NCBI RefSeq assembly: GCF_001953875.1
Contig: NZ_MQUR01000076.1
Location: 1-38,623 of the forward strand
Length of the DNA stretch: 38,623 nucleotides
Direction of reading: 5' to 3'
Origin: Streptomyces amritsarensis
GTDB taxonomy: Bacteria; Actinomycetota; Actinomycetes; Streptomycetales; Streptomycetaceae
The position numbers and the translations under genes were made by a program. Shown piece after piece: positions 23,721 to 32,652 of this stretch (position 1 is its first letter; every line of letters starts with the position of its first letter). Below the pieces are notes generated by a model. It had not been told where the DNA came from. It did no database searches and worked only from the letters and a program-made list of their open reading frames with translations.

Positions 23721-24270
23721 CGGTGAGGTGTGGACAGGCAGTGCCAGGCAAGGCGTGCGCCGGTGCAGCCAAAGGTCTGCTGCGCGCGACCGACCTCCAG
23801 CGTCCCCGCGTAGGTGGGGTGGCGGGGTGGGGCGGGAGACGTCGCGGGTGAAGCGCCGCAGGATCGCCTCTGTGGCCGCGGTGCGGGTCCGGATCGCGGT
23901 CACGTACGGGTCGGGCGGATCGGGTGGGTCAGGGCCGGGGTCGGCTTTGGGTAGGCGTACGGTTCGCCGGCCACGCGCCGGTGCGGCTTCACCTTGTTGA
24001 TCCGCTTGATCCGCTTGATCCGCTTGATTCGCTTGATCCGCGGCAGGAGGTCGAAGTTCAGCGATCTCGTGATGCCGAACCTGATTTCCGACTGTCCGTG
24101 CGCAATCGGACCTGCCCGTGGTCGTGGGGGTGGTGGTCCGTTTCGCCATCGAGCGGATGGATGTCGGTCCGGGTCAGTGCGGTCGGCTGAACCGGGACCG
24201 CATCTGCTCCGGGTGTCCCGGATGCGATGGCGCGCCGACCGGACGGCCATGCGCGCGGGGGAGGTCGGAA
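23721..24270. other. intergenic region without a supportable gene
   Basis: About 550 bases. Apart from the 9-bp tandem repeat at 23997-24041 I see no gene; frames on both strands are low-complexity or lack starts. Confidence 0.5.
23997..24041. repeat. 9-bp tandem repeat, five copies
   Basis: Five copies of TTGATCCGC; the fourth has TTGATTCGC. The period is a multiple of three, so the open frames across it encode short repeats (Leu-Ile-Arg on plus, Asp-Gln-Ala on minus), but no host gene is convincing. Confidence 0.9.
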
Positions 24271-24274
24271 GCGC

Positions 24275-24314
24275 GCTCGCCCCGGCAGAACTCGGTGAGT
24301 CTGCCGGGGCGAGC
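24275..24314 (-). terminator. strong hairpin terminator after the SapA-like gene
   Basis: A perfect 15-bp stem, GCTCGCCCCGGCAGA at 24275-24289 and TCTGCCGGGGCGAGC at 24300-24314, with a 10-base loop. It lies 100 bases beyond the stop of the minus-strand gene ending at 24414. Confidence 0.8.
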
Positions 24315-24413
24315 CGGACCACGGCGGTCCCCGTGCGGTCATCGGGTCGTAGGTCCTGCCCCCGACGGCCGCACGACGGACGGCACGGAACGTCGCGGTC
24401 AGGAGGGGCAGGG

Positions 24414-24863
24414 TCAGCGGACCTCGGTCACCCGGTGCTCGCTGCGCGCTCCGCAGTTGGAGTTGTAGACCTGCACGTGCACGTTGCTGATGCCCCCGCC
24501 CCAGTCGACGCAGTGGCCCTTGCCGTACACGTAGGCCGGGCCCGCGTACGACGTGTACCGGCCGTAGTCCTCGCCCCGCTCCCAGGTTTCGGGGACTTCG
24601 ATCCAGAGGGCCATGTCCACGGCCGCCCCGGGGTTGTTCCGGATGGTTGCGACGCAGTTCTTGCCGTTCGAGGCGTTGTACGTGAGGTAGACGGTGCCCA
24701 GCGAGCCGACGGCGGCCGAGTTCACGGTCTTGTAGGCGCTTCCGCAGACCTTCTGCGGCGTGGTGTTGGGCGCGGCGGTGGCGGGCGCCGCCAGCGCGGT
24801 CGTGGTCCCCAGGGCCAAGGCGGCGACTGCGGTGGCGGTAAGGACGGAACGGGTGAATTTCAT
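24414..24863 (-). CDS. SapA-like secreted protein (spore-associated protein A family)
   Basis: 149 residues from ATG 24863; AGGGGG four bases upstream. The N terminus MKFTRSVLTATAVAALALGT with a later APATA-A is a classical signal peptide. The mature protein has CGSAYKTVNSAAVGSLGTVY, then LTYNASNGKNCVATIRNNPG, YTSYAGPAYVYGKGHCVDWG and VQVYNSNCG, with four Cys. This is the pattern of the spore-associated protein A group of streptomycetes, small secreted proteins found in the spore coat or culture fluid whose mechanism is unknown. It is monocistronic with its own terminator. Confidence 0.85.
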   Translation of the reverse strand: MKFTRSVLTATAVAALALGTTTALAAPATAAPNTTPQKVCGSAYKTVNSAAVGSLGTVYLTYNASNGKNCVATIRNNPGAAVDMALWIEVPETWERGEDYGRYTSYAGPAYVYGKGHCVDWGGGISNVHVQVYNSNCGARSEHRVTEVR

Positions 24864-25531
24864 GTTTCCCCCTGGTCGTCATTGGAGTTGGTCGCTCCTG
24901 CAAGGTGGGACATACAGGACGGCGGAACGGTTGCGCATCGTGCGTAAAAGATGTGACCGACTTCGGGACTGATGGGCCCGCGTGTTGAGGTGTCGCGTGT
25001 TCGCGGCGGAGGTTCACGGAGCATGACGCTCCATGAGGAGCCGGGCCGGCAACTCCTCGGCGACTCGGACATCGTTCCCACTCACCTTTTCCGGGCATCG
25101 GAGGTGCAAGGCGTCGGCCGAACGGTTCCTGGCGATCAGCGCGTGGGGCCTCCCTGCCCGTCCGGGTGTGTTCGAAGCCAGCGGTGGCCACCACGGGCTC
25201 CGGCCCGCCCGAACCTTTCGCGGCGGCCAACGAGAAGGCGCCCCGGCGCGAGTGTCCGTGCCTGCACGTTCCGGCGCCCGCCGCCATGAGGACCGGCCCC
25301 GCCGTGACAGTCGCGGACGCCGCCGGAGGGTTACCGGCGTGCGATCGAGGCGCATTGCCGCGGCCGGCAGCGGTATTTGACAGATCGCCACCGCCAACTT
25401 TGAAATGTCCATGTTCGTTCTCGGATCGGCGCATCGTCGGGGGCACGGTGCGCCATCCCGACCGGCGCCCGACACGGCGGCCGGGGTCGGAGCGGCTCCG
25501 GTCAGGTGCCCCCGCAAGAGGGGAGTAGGCC
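24864..25531. other. intergenic region between divergent SapA-like and AraC genes
   Basis: About 670 bases, presumably carrying both promoters. A TTGACA at 25377-25382 could be a -35 box for the AraC gene, but no good -10 follows at 17-18 bases. Several frames are open; none has a recognisable product. Confidence 0.4.
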
Positions 25532-26542
25532 ATGGATGTGATCACCCTGCACAGCAGGGACGTACCGGCGGAGCACCGGTTCGAGTGGTGGTGCGACCTG
25601 ATCAGCCGTGATGTGGCACCGACCCGGATCAGTACCGACCATGTCACCGACTTCCACGCCGCCGCCGGGGCGGTGGACCTGGGACCGGTGCAGCTGAGCG
25701 CACTGTCCTTCCCGCCACTGCGGTCGACCCGGACACCCGCGCTGATTCGGCGGTCGGACCCAGAGGTCTACGAGCTCGCCCTGATCATGGGCAGCGAGAT
25801 GTGGATCTCGCAGGCCCGCAGCGCGACCCGGATGCGGGCCGGCGACCTGGTGCTGTGGGAGACGTCGCACCCGTTCGACGGCCGGGGGCTGGGCGGGAAC
25901 GACCAGTCCCGCGCCATCATCCTGCATCTGCCGCGCGCCACACTCCCGCTGCCGGCCACGCGGGTGGACCTGCTCCTTGCCCAGGCCATGCCGGCCCGCT
26001 CGGGCATGGGCGCGATCCTCGCCCGCTATCTCAGGAGTGTGCTCCGGGAGGCGCCCACCCTGGATCGCGCCGACGCCGATCGGCTGGGCCGCACGGCGTG
26101 GGACCTCGCCGCCGCCTTCCTCGCCCACCGCCTCGGCGTCCAGGACCGCCTGCCGGTGGAGAGCAGGCGCCAGGCGCTGCTGGCCCGCATCGACACGTTC
26201 ATCGACCACCACCTCTCCGACTCAGGGCTGACCCCGCCGGCTGTCGCGGCCCGGCACCACATCTCGGTGCGCTCCCTGCACATGCTGTTCCAGCAGCGCG
26301 GGGAGGGCGTCGCGGCCCGGATCAGGCGTCGGCGCCTGGAGCACTGCCGCGCCGACCTCGCCGACCCGCTCCAGCGCACGCTGCCGATCAGGGCCGTCGC
26401 GGCCCGGTACGGCTTCGCCTCCGCCGCGGACTTCGCCCGCGCCTTCCGGGCCGCGTACGGGATGCCGCCGAGCGAGTACCGACGCGCGGCCCTCGATGCC
26501 GCCACTGCACCCGGCGACAACAGAACCTGCGCTGTCCGCTAA
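25532..26542 (+). CDS. AraC-family transcriptional regulator with AraC_binding_2-type sensor domain
   Basis: 336 residues from ATG 25532, with GGGGAG upstream. The N-terminal domain starts ITLHSRDVPAEHRFEWWCDL and contains YELALIMGSEMWISQARSAT and RAGDLVLWETSHPFDGRG, typical of the AraC_binding_2 (NphR/FeaR-like) sensor. The C-terminal AraC domain (about 225-325) has the helix-turn-helices LTPPAVAARHHISVRSLHML and LPIRAVAARYGFASAADFAR, ending FRAAYGMPPSEYRR. The ligand is unknown. The next gene downstream in the same direction encodes a small secreted protein about 250 bases away, which it may control (inference). Confidence 0.92.
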   Translation: MDVITLHSRDVPAEHRFEWWCDLISRDVAPTRISTDHVTDFHAAAGAVDLGPVQLSALSFPPLRSTRTPALIRRSDPEVYELALIMGSEMWISQARSATRMRAGDLVLWETSHPFDGRGLGGNDQSRAIILHLPRATLPLPATRVDLLLAQAMPARSGMGAILARYLRSVLREAPTLDRADADRLGRTAWDLAAAFLAHRLGVQDRLPVESRRQALLARIDTFIDHHLSDSGLTPPAVAARHHISVRSLHMLFQQRGEGVAARIRRRRLEHCRADLADPLQRTLPIRAVAARYGFASAADFARAFRAAYGMPPSEYRRAALDAATAPGDNRTCAVR

Positions 26543-26673
26543 CGACCGGGCACCACCTCCGTCGGCACACTTCGGGAGTCGGCTGCTCCCCACACGCCCG
26601 TCCGCGGCGGAGCACGCGACACCCGTACGGCGCTCCGGCCCGCAACGCATTCCTGCGCCGGCCGGTGCACGCC

Positions 26674-26704
26674 GACAGCACCACACAGCAGACAGCACCA
26701 CACA
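26674..26704. repeat. direct repeat in the leader of the secreted-protein gene
   Basis: GACAGCACCACACA occurs at 26674-26687 and again at 26691-26704, followed by partial copies (CAGCACCACA) up to about 26750. The repeats lie about 90 bases before the ATG at 26790 and could be a regulator binding region or replication slippage. Confidence 0.6.
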
Positions 26705-26789
26705 TCGGCACCACGTCCCAGCAGTACGCATCAGCACCACATGTCCGCACGACGTCCGATCGACGTTCCGAACGACAAGGGGAACCGCA

Positions 26790-27146
26790 ATGCGCAGGAC
26801 GCACAAGCTCGCACTGACCGCCGTGATGGCCGGCGCCGCCTTCTTCGCCATGGCCGCTCCGGCCTCGGCCTCGTCCATCTCCACCCCGGGCGGCGGCGCC
26901 TTCGCCTACTACGACCCGAACAGGAACATGTTCGGCCTCCAGGACTCCAAGGCCGACGGGAACAGCGTCTTCATCGAGTACTGGGTCAACAACCAGAAGC
27001 AGCCCCGGATCGTGAACTACAACGGCAACGGCTCGTGGCGCGACTACTACATCGGGGGCGACGGCCTGCCCTTACGCTGGAAGCTCTGTGTCGACATCCG
27101 GTGGTCCCAGGACGTCTGCTCCGGGACCCTCTGGGAGACGGTCTGA
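26790..27146 (+). CDS. small secreted protein, 118 aa
   Basis: Starts at ATG 26790 with AAGGGGAA six bases upstream. MRRTHKLALTAVMAGAAFFA and MAAPASAS form a Sec signal peptide with an ASA cleavage site. The mature protein is about 90 residues, rich in Tyr, Trp, Asn and Gly, with GAFAYYDPNRNMFGLQDSKA, EYWVNNQKQPRIVNYNGNGS and two Cys in KLCVDIRWSQDVCSG, likely one disulphide. Similar compact beta-rich secreted proteins are frequent in streptomycetes, without known function. It lies behind an AraC regulator and ends in a strong terminator. Confidence 0.85.
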   Translation: MRRTHKLALTAVMAGAAFFAMAAPASASSISTPGGGAFAYYDPNRNMFGLQDSKADGNSVFIEYWVNNQKQPRIVNYNGNGSWRDYYIGGDGLPLRWKLCVDIRWSQDVCSGTLWETV

Positions 27147-27204
27147 CCGACAGACACCGAAACCGCCCCGGTTCCGGTCCGGCGGACCGACCGTCACACG
27201 CGGC

Positions 27205-27240
27205 GGCCGTCCGTCTCCCCCTTCGGGAAGGCGGACGGCC
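27205..27240 (+). terminator. hairpin terminator after the secreted protein gene
   Basis: GGCCGTCCG at 27205-27213 pairs with CGGACGGCC at 27232-27240; the loop contains a further CCCTTCGGG hairpin. It begins about 60 bases after the stop. Confidence 0.75.
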
Positions 27241-27422
27241 TCCGGCCGTGCCCCAGGGGCGGCAACCCGCCCTACCCCTGCGCGGGTGGCCCGGTTGGCG
27301 ACAGCACCAGGGGCTTCGCCGGCTGCTGGAAGCGGGCGTGAAAGGCCTGCTGAACCGCTGCGCACGAAGCTACCTGCGATAGCTCCGGACCCTGCCCGCG
27401 ACCGTATCGATGCGTGCTGCCG

Positions 27423-27761
27423 TCAGCCCGTCGCGCCGGGCAGAGCCGTGAAGGTCGCGCTGGCCGACCGCGAGGACACCGCCCCTTCCACTGCGAGTTC
27501 TCCGTCGATGGAGATCGTGCACTGGAGCCAGCCATCGGGATGATCGGGGTTGGAGGTGATGATCGTGAGCATGGGCATCGCGTCGATGCCCGACATCACG
27601 ACGTCCTGCTTCCACGGTGCGACGCCGGCCTTGACCTCCTTCTGTTCTCCTTGCAGAGGGTTGCCGACGGCATAGGTCACCTCGAAGGAGCCGGTGCCGG
27701 TCACCTCGTAGGTGACCTTGGTTCCGCGCTTGCGCCGGAAGGGGAGGAACCTGCTGTTCAT
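27423..27761 (-). CDS. MmpS-like small protein
   Basis: 112 residues from ATG 27761 with AGAGG six bases upstream. After a basic start (MNSRFLPFRRKRGT) it contains KVTYEVTGTGSFEVTYAVGN, APWKQDVVMSGIDAMPMLTI and DGWLQCTISIDGELAVEG. This follows the beta-sandwich pattern of MmpS-family transport accessory proteins (vxYEVTGTGxaxITY...lPW.k.v....), but the N-terminal membrane helix of MmpS proteins is absent, so it could be cytosolic or exported another way. No MmpL-type transporter gene is adjacent. The longer open frame upstream of this ATG is Arg/Pro-rich and not protein-like. Confidence 0.72.
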   Translation of the reverse strand: MNSRFLPFRRKRGTKVTYEVTGTGSFEVTYAVGNPLQGEQKEVKAGVAPWKQDVVMSGIDAMPMLTIITSNPDHPDGWLQCTISIDGELAVEGAVSSRSASATFTALPGATG

Positions 27762-28305
27762 GTGTGGCCTCTGAGAAAGCGGACAAGGCGAACTCTCCAG
27801 TGATCCTCGCACGTGCTGCCTGCCGGGACGGCCGCAGGGGTACCAGGCACATGGACGCGGCTTTGGCACCCACCGCCGGGCTGGCCCCGGCTGATGTCCG
27901 GGCCCTGGGGCTGGCTCTCCCCGGGCAGCGCCCCCACGCCTACTACCGGCTGTGGCGGTTGCCGCGGTCACGTGCATCCGTACGGCCCTCGGATCCGGTC
28001 GGCTGTCCGCCGGCGGCCCCGCGGGTGTGTTCCCCTTGTCGCGGGGGGGCCGGAGTCGTACGAGTTCCGCTCATACGCGGTGAAGCTCTCCGGGTACGGA
28101 GCACCGGGCGGCGGCTCGCCCACTCACACTGCCGGCCCGGTGCCGGTGCCCGGGTGCCTGTGGGAGCTGCCCGTCGGGCCGGCAGCCGCTGCCGTGCCGG
28201 AGCGGGCGGGACCATTGTTGCAACAGTCCCACAGCCCATCCGGCACCAACCGCTTGACCGCCACCACACAGCGCAGATCACTCAACCCGCCACAGAGACG
28301 ACGTC
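27762..28305. other. intergenic region without a supportable gene
   Basis: About 540 bases. A plus-strand piece reading GGPESYEFRSYAVKLSGYGA (about 28045-28105) looks protein-like but is bounded by low-complexity sequence with no start. It may be a decayed gene. Otherwise nothing recognisable. Confidence 0.4.
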
Positions 28306-30087
28306 TTAGGGCTGGCGCTTCCAGAGTGTGACTTCGGTGAGGTAGGTCGGGACCTTGTATTGCTTACTGGTTGACGGCTCAACGGTGACGATCTTGACCA
28401 TGGCCAGGTTGCCCTTGGACGTCACCGTGCACAGCAGATCGCCCTGAACGATGGCACTGGCCGCGCCCGACAGGTCCGAACTCGGCAGCCGCTCGGGGAT
28501 CGGGTTGGTGGCGGCTGCGTCCGCGCACAGCTCGGGGGTGGTTCCCTTGCTCTTCCCGAACGTGGTTGAGAGCCTGACGTCCTCGAAGCCCATCTCCAGC
28601 TCTCGCTCCTTCCAGCCGATCTCCCCGAACGGAGCGACCTTGGGAAAGTCCAGGTCGACGGCGTTGACCTTGCCGAATTCCCGGCCCGCCAGCAGCTTGA
28701 GTGGCTTGTCCTTGTAGACCTCGGTGTAGGCAGGGCCGATGGCGGAGGCCTGGGGCGCGGCCGCGGAGCCGCTGGGCTGCTGCGCCGCAGGTGCGGCGCC
28801 GTCCTTCGGCTGGTCTGCCGCCTTCTGCTTGTCGTCGCCCGCGCTGGTCCTGCCGCCGTTGTCGTCGTCGCGCGTCGCGTACCAGCTGCCGCCCGCGATC
28901 AGCGCCACCGCCAGGACCCCCGCGCCGACGATCAGCGGTGTGTGCCTGCGGCCTGCGGCGACGGGCACGGGAGCCGCCGTGCCGATGGCCGGGGGCGGCG
29001 TGTAGACGGCGCTGGTGGGAGCCTCGTACATGGGGAAGGGCGGGTGGCCGCCCGTCGCGTTCTGCGTCGGCACATGCGCCGGGTGGGCCGGTGCTGCGGC
29101 CTGGGTGGGTGCGTACGTCGGCCGGGCCGGCTCGGGGGTGTGGGTCGGCGTGTACGCGGGCTGGACCGGTGTCTGCGCGAGGTGTTCGCGCCGCGTGATC
29201 TCCGCGGCGATCGGTGCGGGCAGCCAGTCCGCGAAGTCGCGCAGCTTCCGCCCTGCGGATGTGCTGCACAATTCGGCGATTTCCGCGGGCAGGGGCCGCT
29301 GCGCCGGATCGGCGGCCAGGCAGCGTTCCAGCAGCGGCCGCAGTGCGTCCGGGTAGCGGCTGAGGTCCGGTGCCTGCTGTGGGGTGTTGGCTATCGAGGC
29401 GGCGATGGAGATGCCCGAGCCGTCGCCGTACGGGTGGCGGCCGGTGGCCACGACGGCGGCGATCAGGCCCAGCGCGAAGATGTCGGTGGCGGGGGTGACG
29501 GTCCTGCCGAGGGCGTGCTCGGGTGACATGTACTGCGGGGTCCCGATGAACCCGCCGCTGCGGGTCAGCTGGGTGGTGTCAGTGGCTCGCGCGATCCCGA
29601 AGTCGATCACCCAGGGGCCGTTCGAACCCAGCAGAATATTGCTGGGTTTGAGGTCGCGGTGCACCACCGAGGCAGCGTGTACCGAATGCAGTGCCTGGGC
29701 GGTGCAGCCGATCAACTGGAACACGGCCGGCAGGGGCAACGGCCCATGGGCTGCGAGGGCCTCGTCGAGCGGCAGGCCGGGCACGAACGCGGTGGCCAGC
29801 CACGGCTGGTCCCCGCTGGTGTCGTGGTCGAGAACCGGCACGATGTGGTAACCCTGCACACGGCGGGCCGCCTGCACTTCGTGCTCGAACCGTGCCCGGA
29901 AATCGTGTTCCTGGGCGAACTCGCGTCGAATGACCTTGAGTGCGACCGGCTGATTCCCCCGGGTCCGGGAGAGGTAGACGGAGCCCATACCCCCCTCGCC
30001 GATCTTGGCGAGCAACCGGTACCCGGCTATCTCCTGCGGGTCGTTCGGCCCCAGCGAGCCCATCAGGGCACGGTCGGTGTTCGACAT
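28306..30087 (-). CDS. membrane-bound Ser/Thr protein kinase (Hanks type)
   Basis: 593 residues from ATG 30087 with AGGGGAAA upstream. The kinase domain (about 20-285) shows the P-loop GEGGMGSV (30-37), ATP-binding Lys51 in VALKV, catalytic HRDLKPSN (143-150), DFG (162-164) and the activation-segment end GTPQYMSPE. An approximately 100-residue Pro/Thr/Ala-rich linker with repeated PTY/PTH-AP motifs follows, then one membrane helix (TPLIVGAGVLAVALIAGGSW). The extracellular part of about 170 residues begins with an acidic stretch and ends in a small domain with two Cys (PELCADAAATNP, GDLLCTVTSKGN). PASTA repeats are absent, so the sensor differs from PknB. A palindrome overlaps its ribosome binding site. 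Confidence 0.93.
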   Translation of the reverse strand: MSNTDRALMGSLGPNDPQEIAGYRLLAKIGEGGMGSVYLSRTRGNQPVALKVIRREFAQEHDFRARFEHEVQAARRVQGYHIVPVLDHDTSGDQPWLATAFVPGLPLDEALAAHGPLPLPAVFQLIGCTAQALHSVHAASVVHRDLKPSNILLGSNGPWVIDFGIARATDTTQLTRSGGFIGTPQYMSPEHALGRTVTPATDIFALGLIAAVVATGRHPYGDGSGISIAASIANTPQQAPDLSRYPDALRPLLERCLAADPAQRPLPAEIAELCSTSAGRKLRDFADWLPAPIAAEITRREHLAQTPVQPAYTPTHTPEPARPTYAPTQAAAPAHPAHVPTQNATGGHPPFPMYEAPTSAVYTPPPAIGTAAPVPVAAGRRHTPLIVGAGVLAVALIAGGSWYATRDDDNGGRTSAGDDKQKAADQPKDGAAPAAQQPSGSAAAPQASAIGPAYTEVYKDKPLKLLAGREFGKVNAVDLDFPKVAPFGEIGWKERELEMGFEDVRLSTTFGKSKGTTPELCADAAATNPIPERLPSSDLSGAASAIVQGDLLCTVTSKGNLAMVKIVTVEPSTSKQYKVPTYLTEVTLWKRQP

Positions 30088-30094
30088 TGATTTC

Positions 30095-30114
30095 CCCTCG
30101 TTGATCAACGAGGG
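30095..30114 (-). promoter_or_regulatory. perfect 20-bp palindrome overlapping the kinase ribosome binding site
   Basis: CCCTCGTTGATCAACGAGGG is a perfect palindrome ending 7 bases before the kinase ATG. In the mRNA the 3' arm contains the GAGGGG ribosome binding sequence, so an 8-bp hairpin with loop GATC would hide it. It could alternatively be an operator for a dimeric repressor. Confidence 0.6.
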
Positions 30115-30204
30115 AAGATCGTAACGGGCGTTCGGGCCCCGGCCTGCGCCCCGTCCCTTCCGAGGCGGACCGCGGTGCGGCCGTGGCATTACTGACGTCG
30201 GCTC

Positions 30205-30640
30205 GTCAAGGTGGTGCTGGGACGTTGGGGATCAGGCCGGCCACCGACAGCCGTCCCGAGCGGCGCCCGCTCGCCGTCACGACCGGGGTGGCGCCTCGCC
30301 TTGCCTGTCCCAAGTCCGTTCCCGGGGTGGCCGGCGGGTGAAGCCCGCTTCGTCCTCGAAGTAGACGTGGCCCCGCAGGCCGCCCGGGCGCCCTTTCGCC
30401 TCCGCCCGGGTCGCCTCCTTCCCTACGGTGACGGCCTGCTTGGCACGCTCGGCGACACAGCGCGCGGGGGCCTGCGGGCTGGAGCCGAGCCGGTGCATCA
30501 ACCTCGTGGCCCCCGAGACGCTGTACAGGAGGGGCGAGAGGTGGAACTTCCGGCCGATCAGCGTGGCGACCCTCGACGAGGTCCGCACCCGGTCCTCCAC
30601 CCAGCCGAGAGACCGATGCCGCAGCCCCGCCGTCGCGCCT
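30205..30640 (-). pseudogene. IS630-family transposase remnant
   Basis: The minus strand reads WVEDRVRTSSRVATLIGRKF, then YSVSGATRLMHRLGSSPQAP, ARCVAERAKQAVTVGKEATR and VYFEDEAGFTRRPPRERTW. This matches the C-terminal helix-turn-helix and the start of the DDE domain of streptomycete IS630 transposases (IGRKFHVSYSVSGATRLMHRLGFSPQ...DEAG). A frameshift after ERTW is followed by GATPVVTASGRRSGRLSVAG in another frame. The N-terminal region (30640-30780) is garbled, and the rest of the DDE core is missing. Inactive. Confidence 0.7.
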
Positions 30641-30939
30641 CGGCTGGTGCCGTTGCAGGCTGACCCGCAGGCGCCGCGTGGCCTCCACGTCCTGGCCGTC
30701 TGCTCGAACGGCCCGACCGCCTGTATCCGTACCGGTTCACGGCGCTGGCGCCTTGCTTGCAGGGGTCAGCCCGCCCCATGCGCGTACCTCACACACCACG
30801 GGACACGACACGGCCACAGCTCCAAGCCCAGCAGGCAGTTCAGCACGAATCACCCCGACGAGCCGAAGCCAGTGGCACCCACGACCTGACGGCGCCGGGC
30901 GGTACCGGGGGCGGCTATGCCCTGGCCCGGACGTCCGGA

Positions 30940-32641
30940 TCAGTAGGCGTCGTACTCGCCGAACCAGTCGACGATGTAGTGGACCTCTCGGCTGCTCTGG
31001 TTCCAGAGGTCGATGACACCGTGGGGGCCGGTCTTGGCCTGGACCAGGTTGGAGACGTCCTTGCCTGCCGTCCAGTTCAGCGCGGAGGTGGTGGGGCGGG
31101 GCGGCTTGACCGCGTACCCGTACTGGTAGGCGTGGGCGGAGTTCGGGTCGGGGGCGACGGAGAGATGCCCCGGTCCGGTCGTGGTCGTGACGGTGAGGTT
31201 CGTGACGTGGGCCTCGATGGGAAGGTCGTAGCGGTTCCCCGAATTCAGGTGCAGGGCGTAGTAGCCGCCGGCGAGACAGGGCCAGTTGTTGGGCGGCAGG
31301 CCCCTGGTGTCGATGTGGCGGAACGGGCCGCCTTCCGGTGGGAGGCCGAGCCTCCAGGTGGCGAAGGCAGCCTTGCTGCCGGCGCCGTAGTAGCCGACGA
31401 CGTCGATGATCACATCGGTTCCGGCCCAGGCCCCGTTGCGGACGCTGATCTTCCCGTCGGCGCCGACGGGGACGATGACGGAGTTGGCAACGGTCTGTCC
31501 GGAGGTGAAGTTCAGGCTTGAGGTGGAGGGGGCCGCCTGACCGCTCGGGAAGACCGTCAGATGCCCGGCCTGCTTCGGGTCGGTGACCGTCACGTTGAGC
31601 GCCACGGCGGTCGCGCCGGCAGGTATGCCGCTGCGTCCGGTGATCTGGACCCCGACGGTGCCCTGACCGGCGATCTGACCGCGCGCCGCGCCGAGGCCCT
31701 CGCGGGTGTCGACGAAACGGACCGGGTTCACCGAGGTGTAGCCGTCGGCGGCCGCACGGTCGAAGTAGCCGGTCACGTCCGCGATCAGGTCCACGGCGTT
31801 CCAGCCGCCGTTGTACAGCTCGATGTACCCGTCCTTGCCGACCGGCACGATCACCTGGTTCGGAACGGTCTGCCCGGCGGTGTAGTTCACATTCGAGGTC
31901 TTCGGCCTCTCCCTGCCCGAGGGGTAGACGCTGACGTGCCCCCCGGCGGTGGCGTTGGTCGCCGTGACGTTGAGGACCACCGCGGTGACCCCGGCCGGCA
32001 CCTGCGCGTTGCCCGCGATCTTCAGCCGGACCGGCGTGTACGCCCCGACCTTCGCCCTGGACGCGCCGATACCCGCCCGGGTGTCGAGCAGCCGAGTCGG
32101 AGCGTGCGGGGCGAAGAAGGACCCCGGCGTCGTGAACGGCAGCCGGTTGACCGCCTGTACACCGTTCACGGTGTCCGTGGCCGTCACGGTGACGGTGTAC
32201 TCACCCGGCCGGGGGTAGGTGTGCCTGACGTCGTACAGGATCTCACCACCGGTGACGGTGGCTGTGTGCGTGGTGCCGTCGCCCCAGGCGATGACGACCT
32301 CATGGGCGACGCGGGCCCCTTGGTAGAGGTTGACGCGGAAGGAGATGCTGCGGGCGGTCCTGGCGTCTCCCTGTATGTAAAGCTCGAGGTTCGAGGCGTC
32401 GGCGGAGGCTTGTGCCGACCCGCCCTTCGCCGTACCGGAAGGCACGACCGTACGGACCGTGTTCCCGCCCGGGCTGCGGAAGGTGCCGCTCTCCGCGGCG
32501 GCAGCCCCGTCGGGTGCGGCCTCGGGAGGTGGTGCGGACACCCCGGGGGGCGGCCGGGCCGGTGGCCTGCGCCACCCCCGGCATGAGACCTGCGCCGACC
32601 GCGAGAGCGGCAGCTGAGACAACGAGTCGGCGACTGCGCAC
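30940..32641 (-). CDS. secreted PKD-domain/repeat protein with frameshift after signal peptide
   Basis: The long frame covers residues from about PARPPPGVSAPPPEAAPDGA onward. It has a PKD-like domain (EVVIAWGDGTTHTATVTGGE, RHTYPRPGEYTVTVTATDTV), then three related repeats each opening with a DTR motif (RLLDTRAGIGA, RFVDTREGLGA, RHIDTRGLPP). Each contains a conserved VxLNVTxT...GHxxVxPSG...SxxNxTxGQTVxNxVIVPVG core and ends in VTGYF/VVGYY-type strands. Such repeats occur in streptomycete cell-wall or secreted proteins. The signal peptide (MRSRRLVVSAAALAVGAGLM, PGVAQA) starts at ATG 32641 but lies in the next frame. The switch coincides with the C4G6 run at 32541-32550. One base lost or gained would restore a single 567-residue exported protein. 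Confidence 0.75.
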
Positions 32642-32652
32642 CGGCCCCCCAA

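Noticed and set aside
23997..24041. repeat protein gene encoding Leu-Ile-Arg units
   Set aside because: The frame has no start with a ribosome binding site, and the surrounding residues are not protein-like.
25377..25405. TTGACA promoter for the AraC gene
   Set aside because: The -35 is perfect, but no TANNNT hexamer occurs at 17-18 bases, so I did not annotate it.
24058..25647. 529-codon minus-strand open frame across the SapA-like gene
   Set aside because: It overlaps the SapA-like gene in another frame and continues through intergenic DNA, with no recognisable domain.
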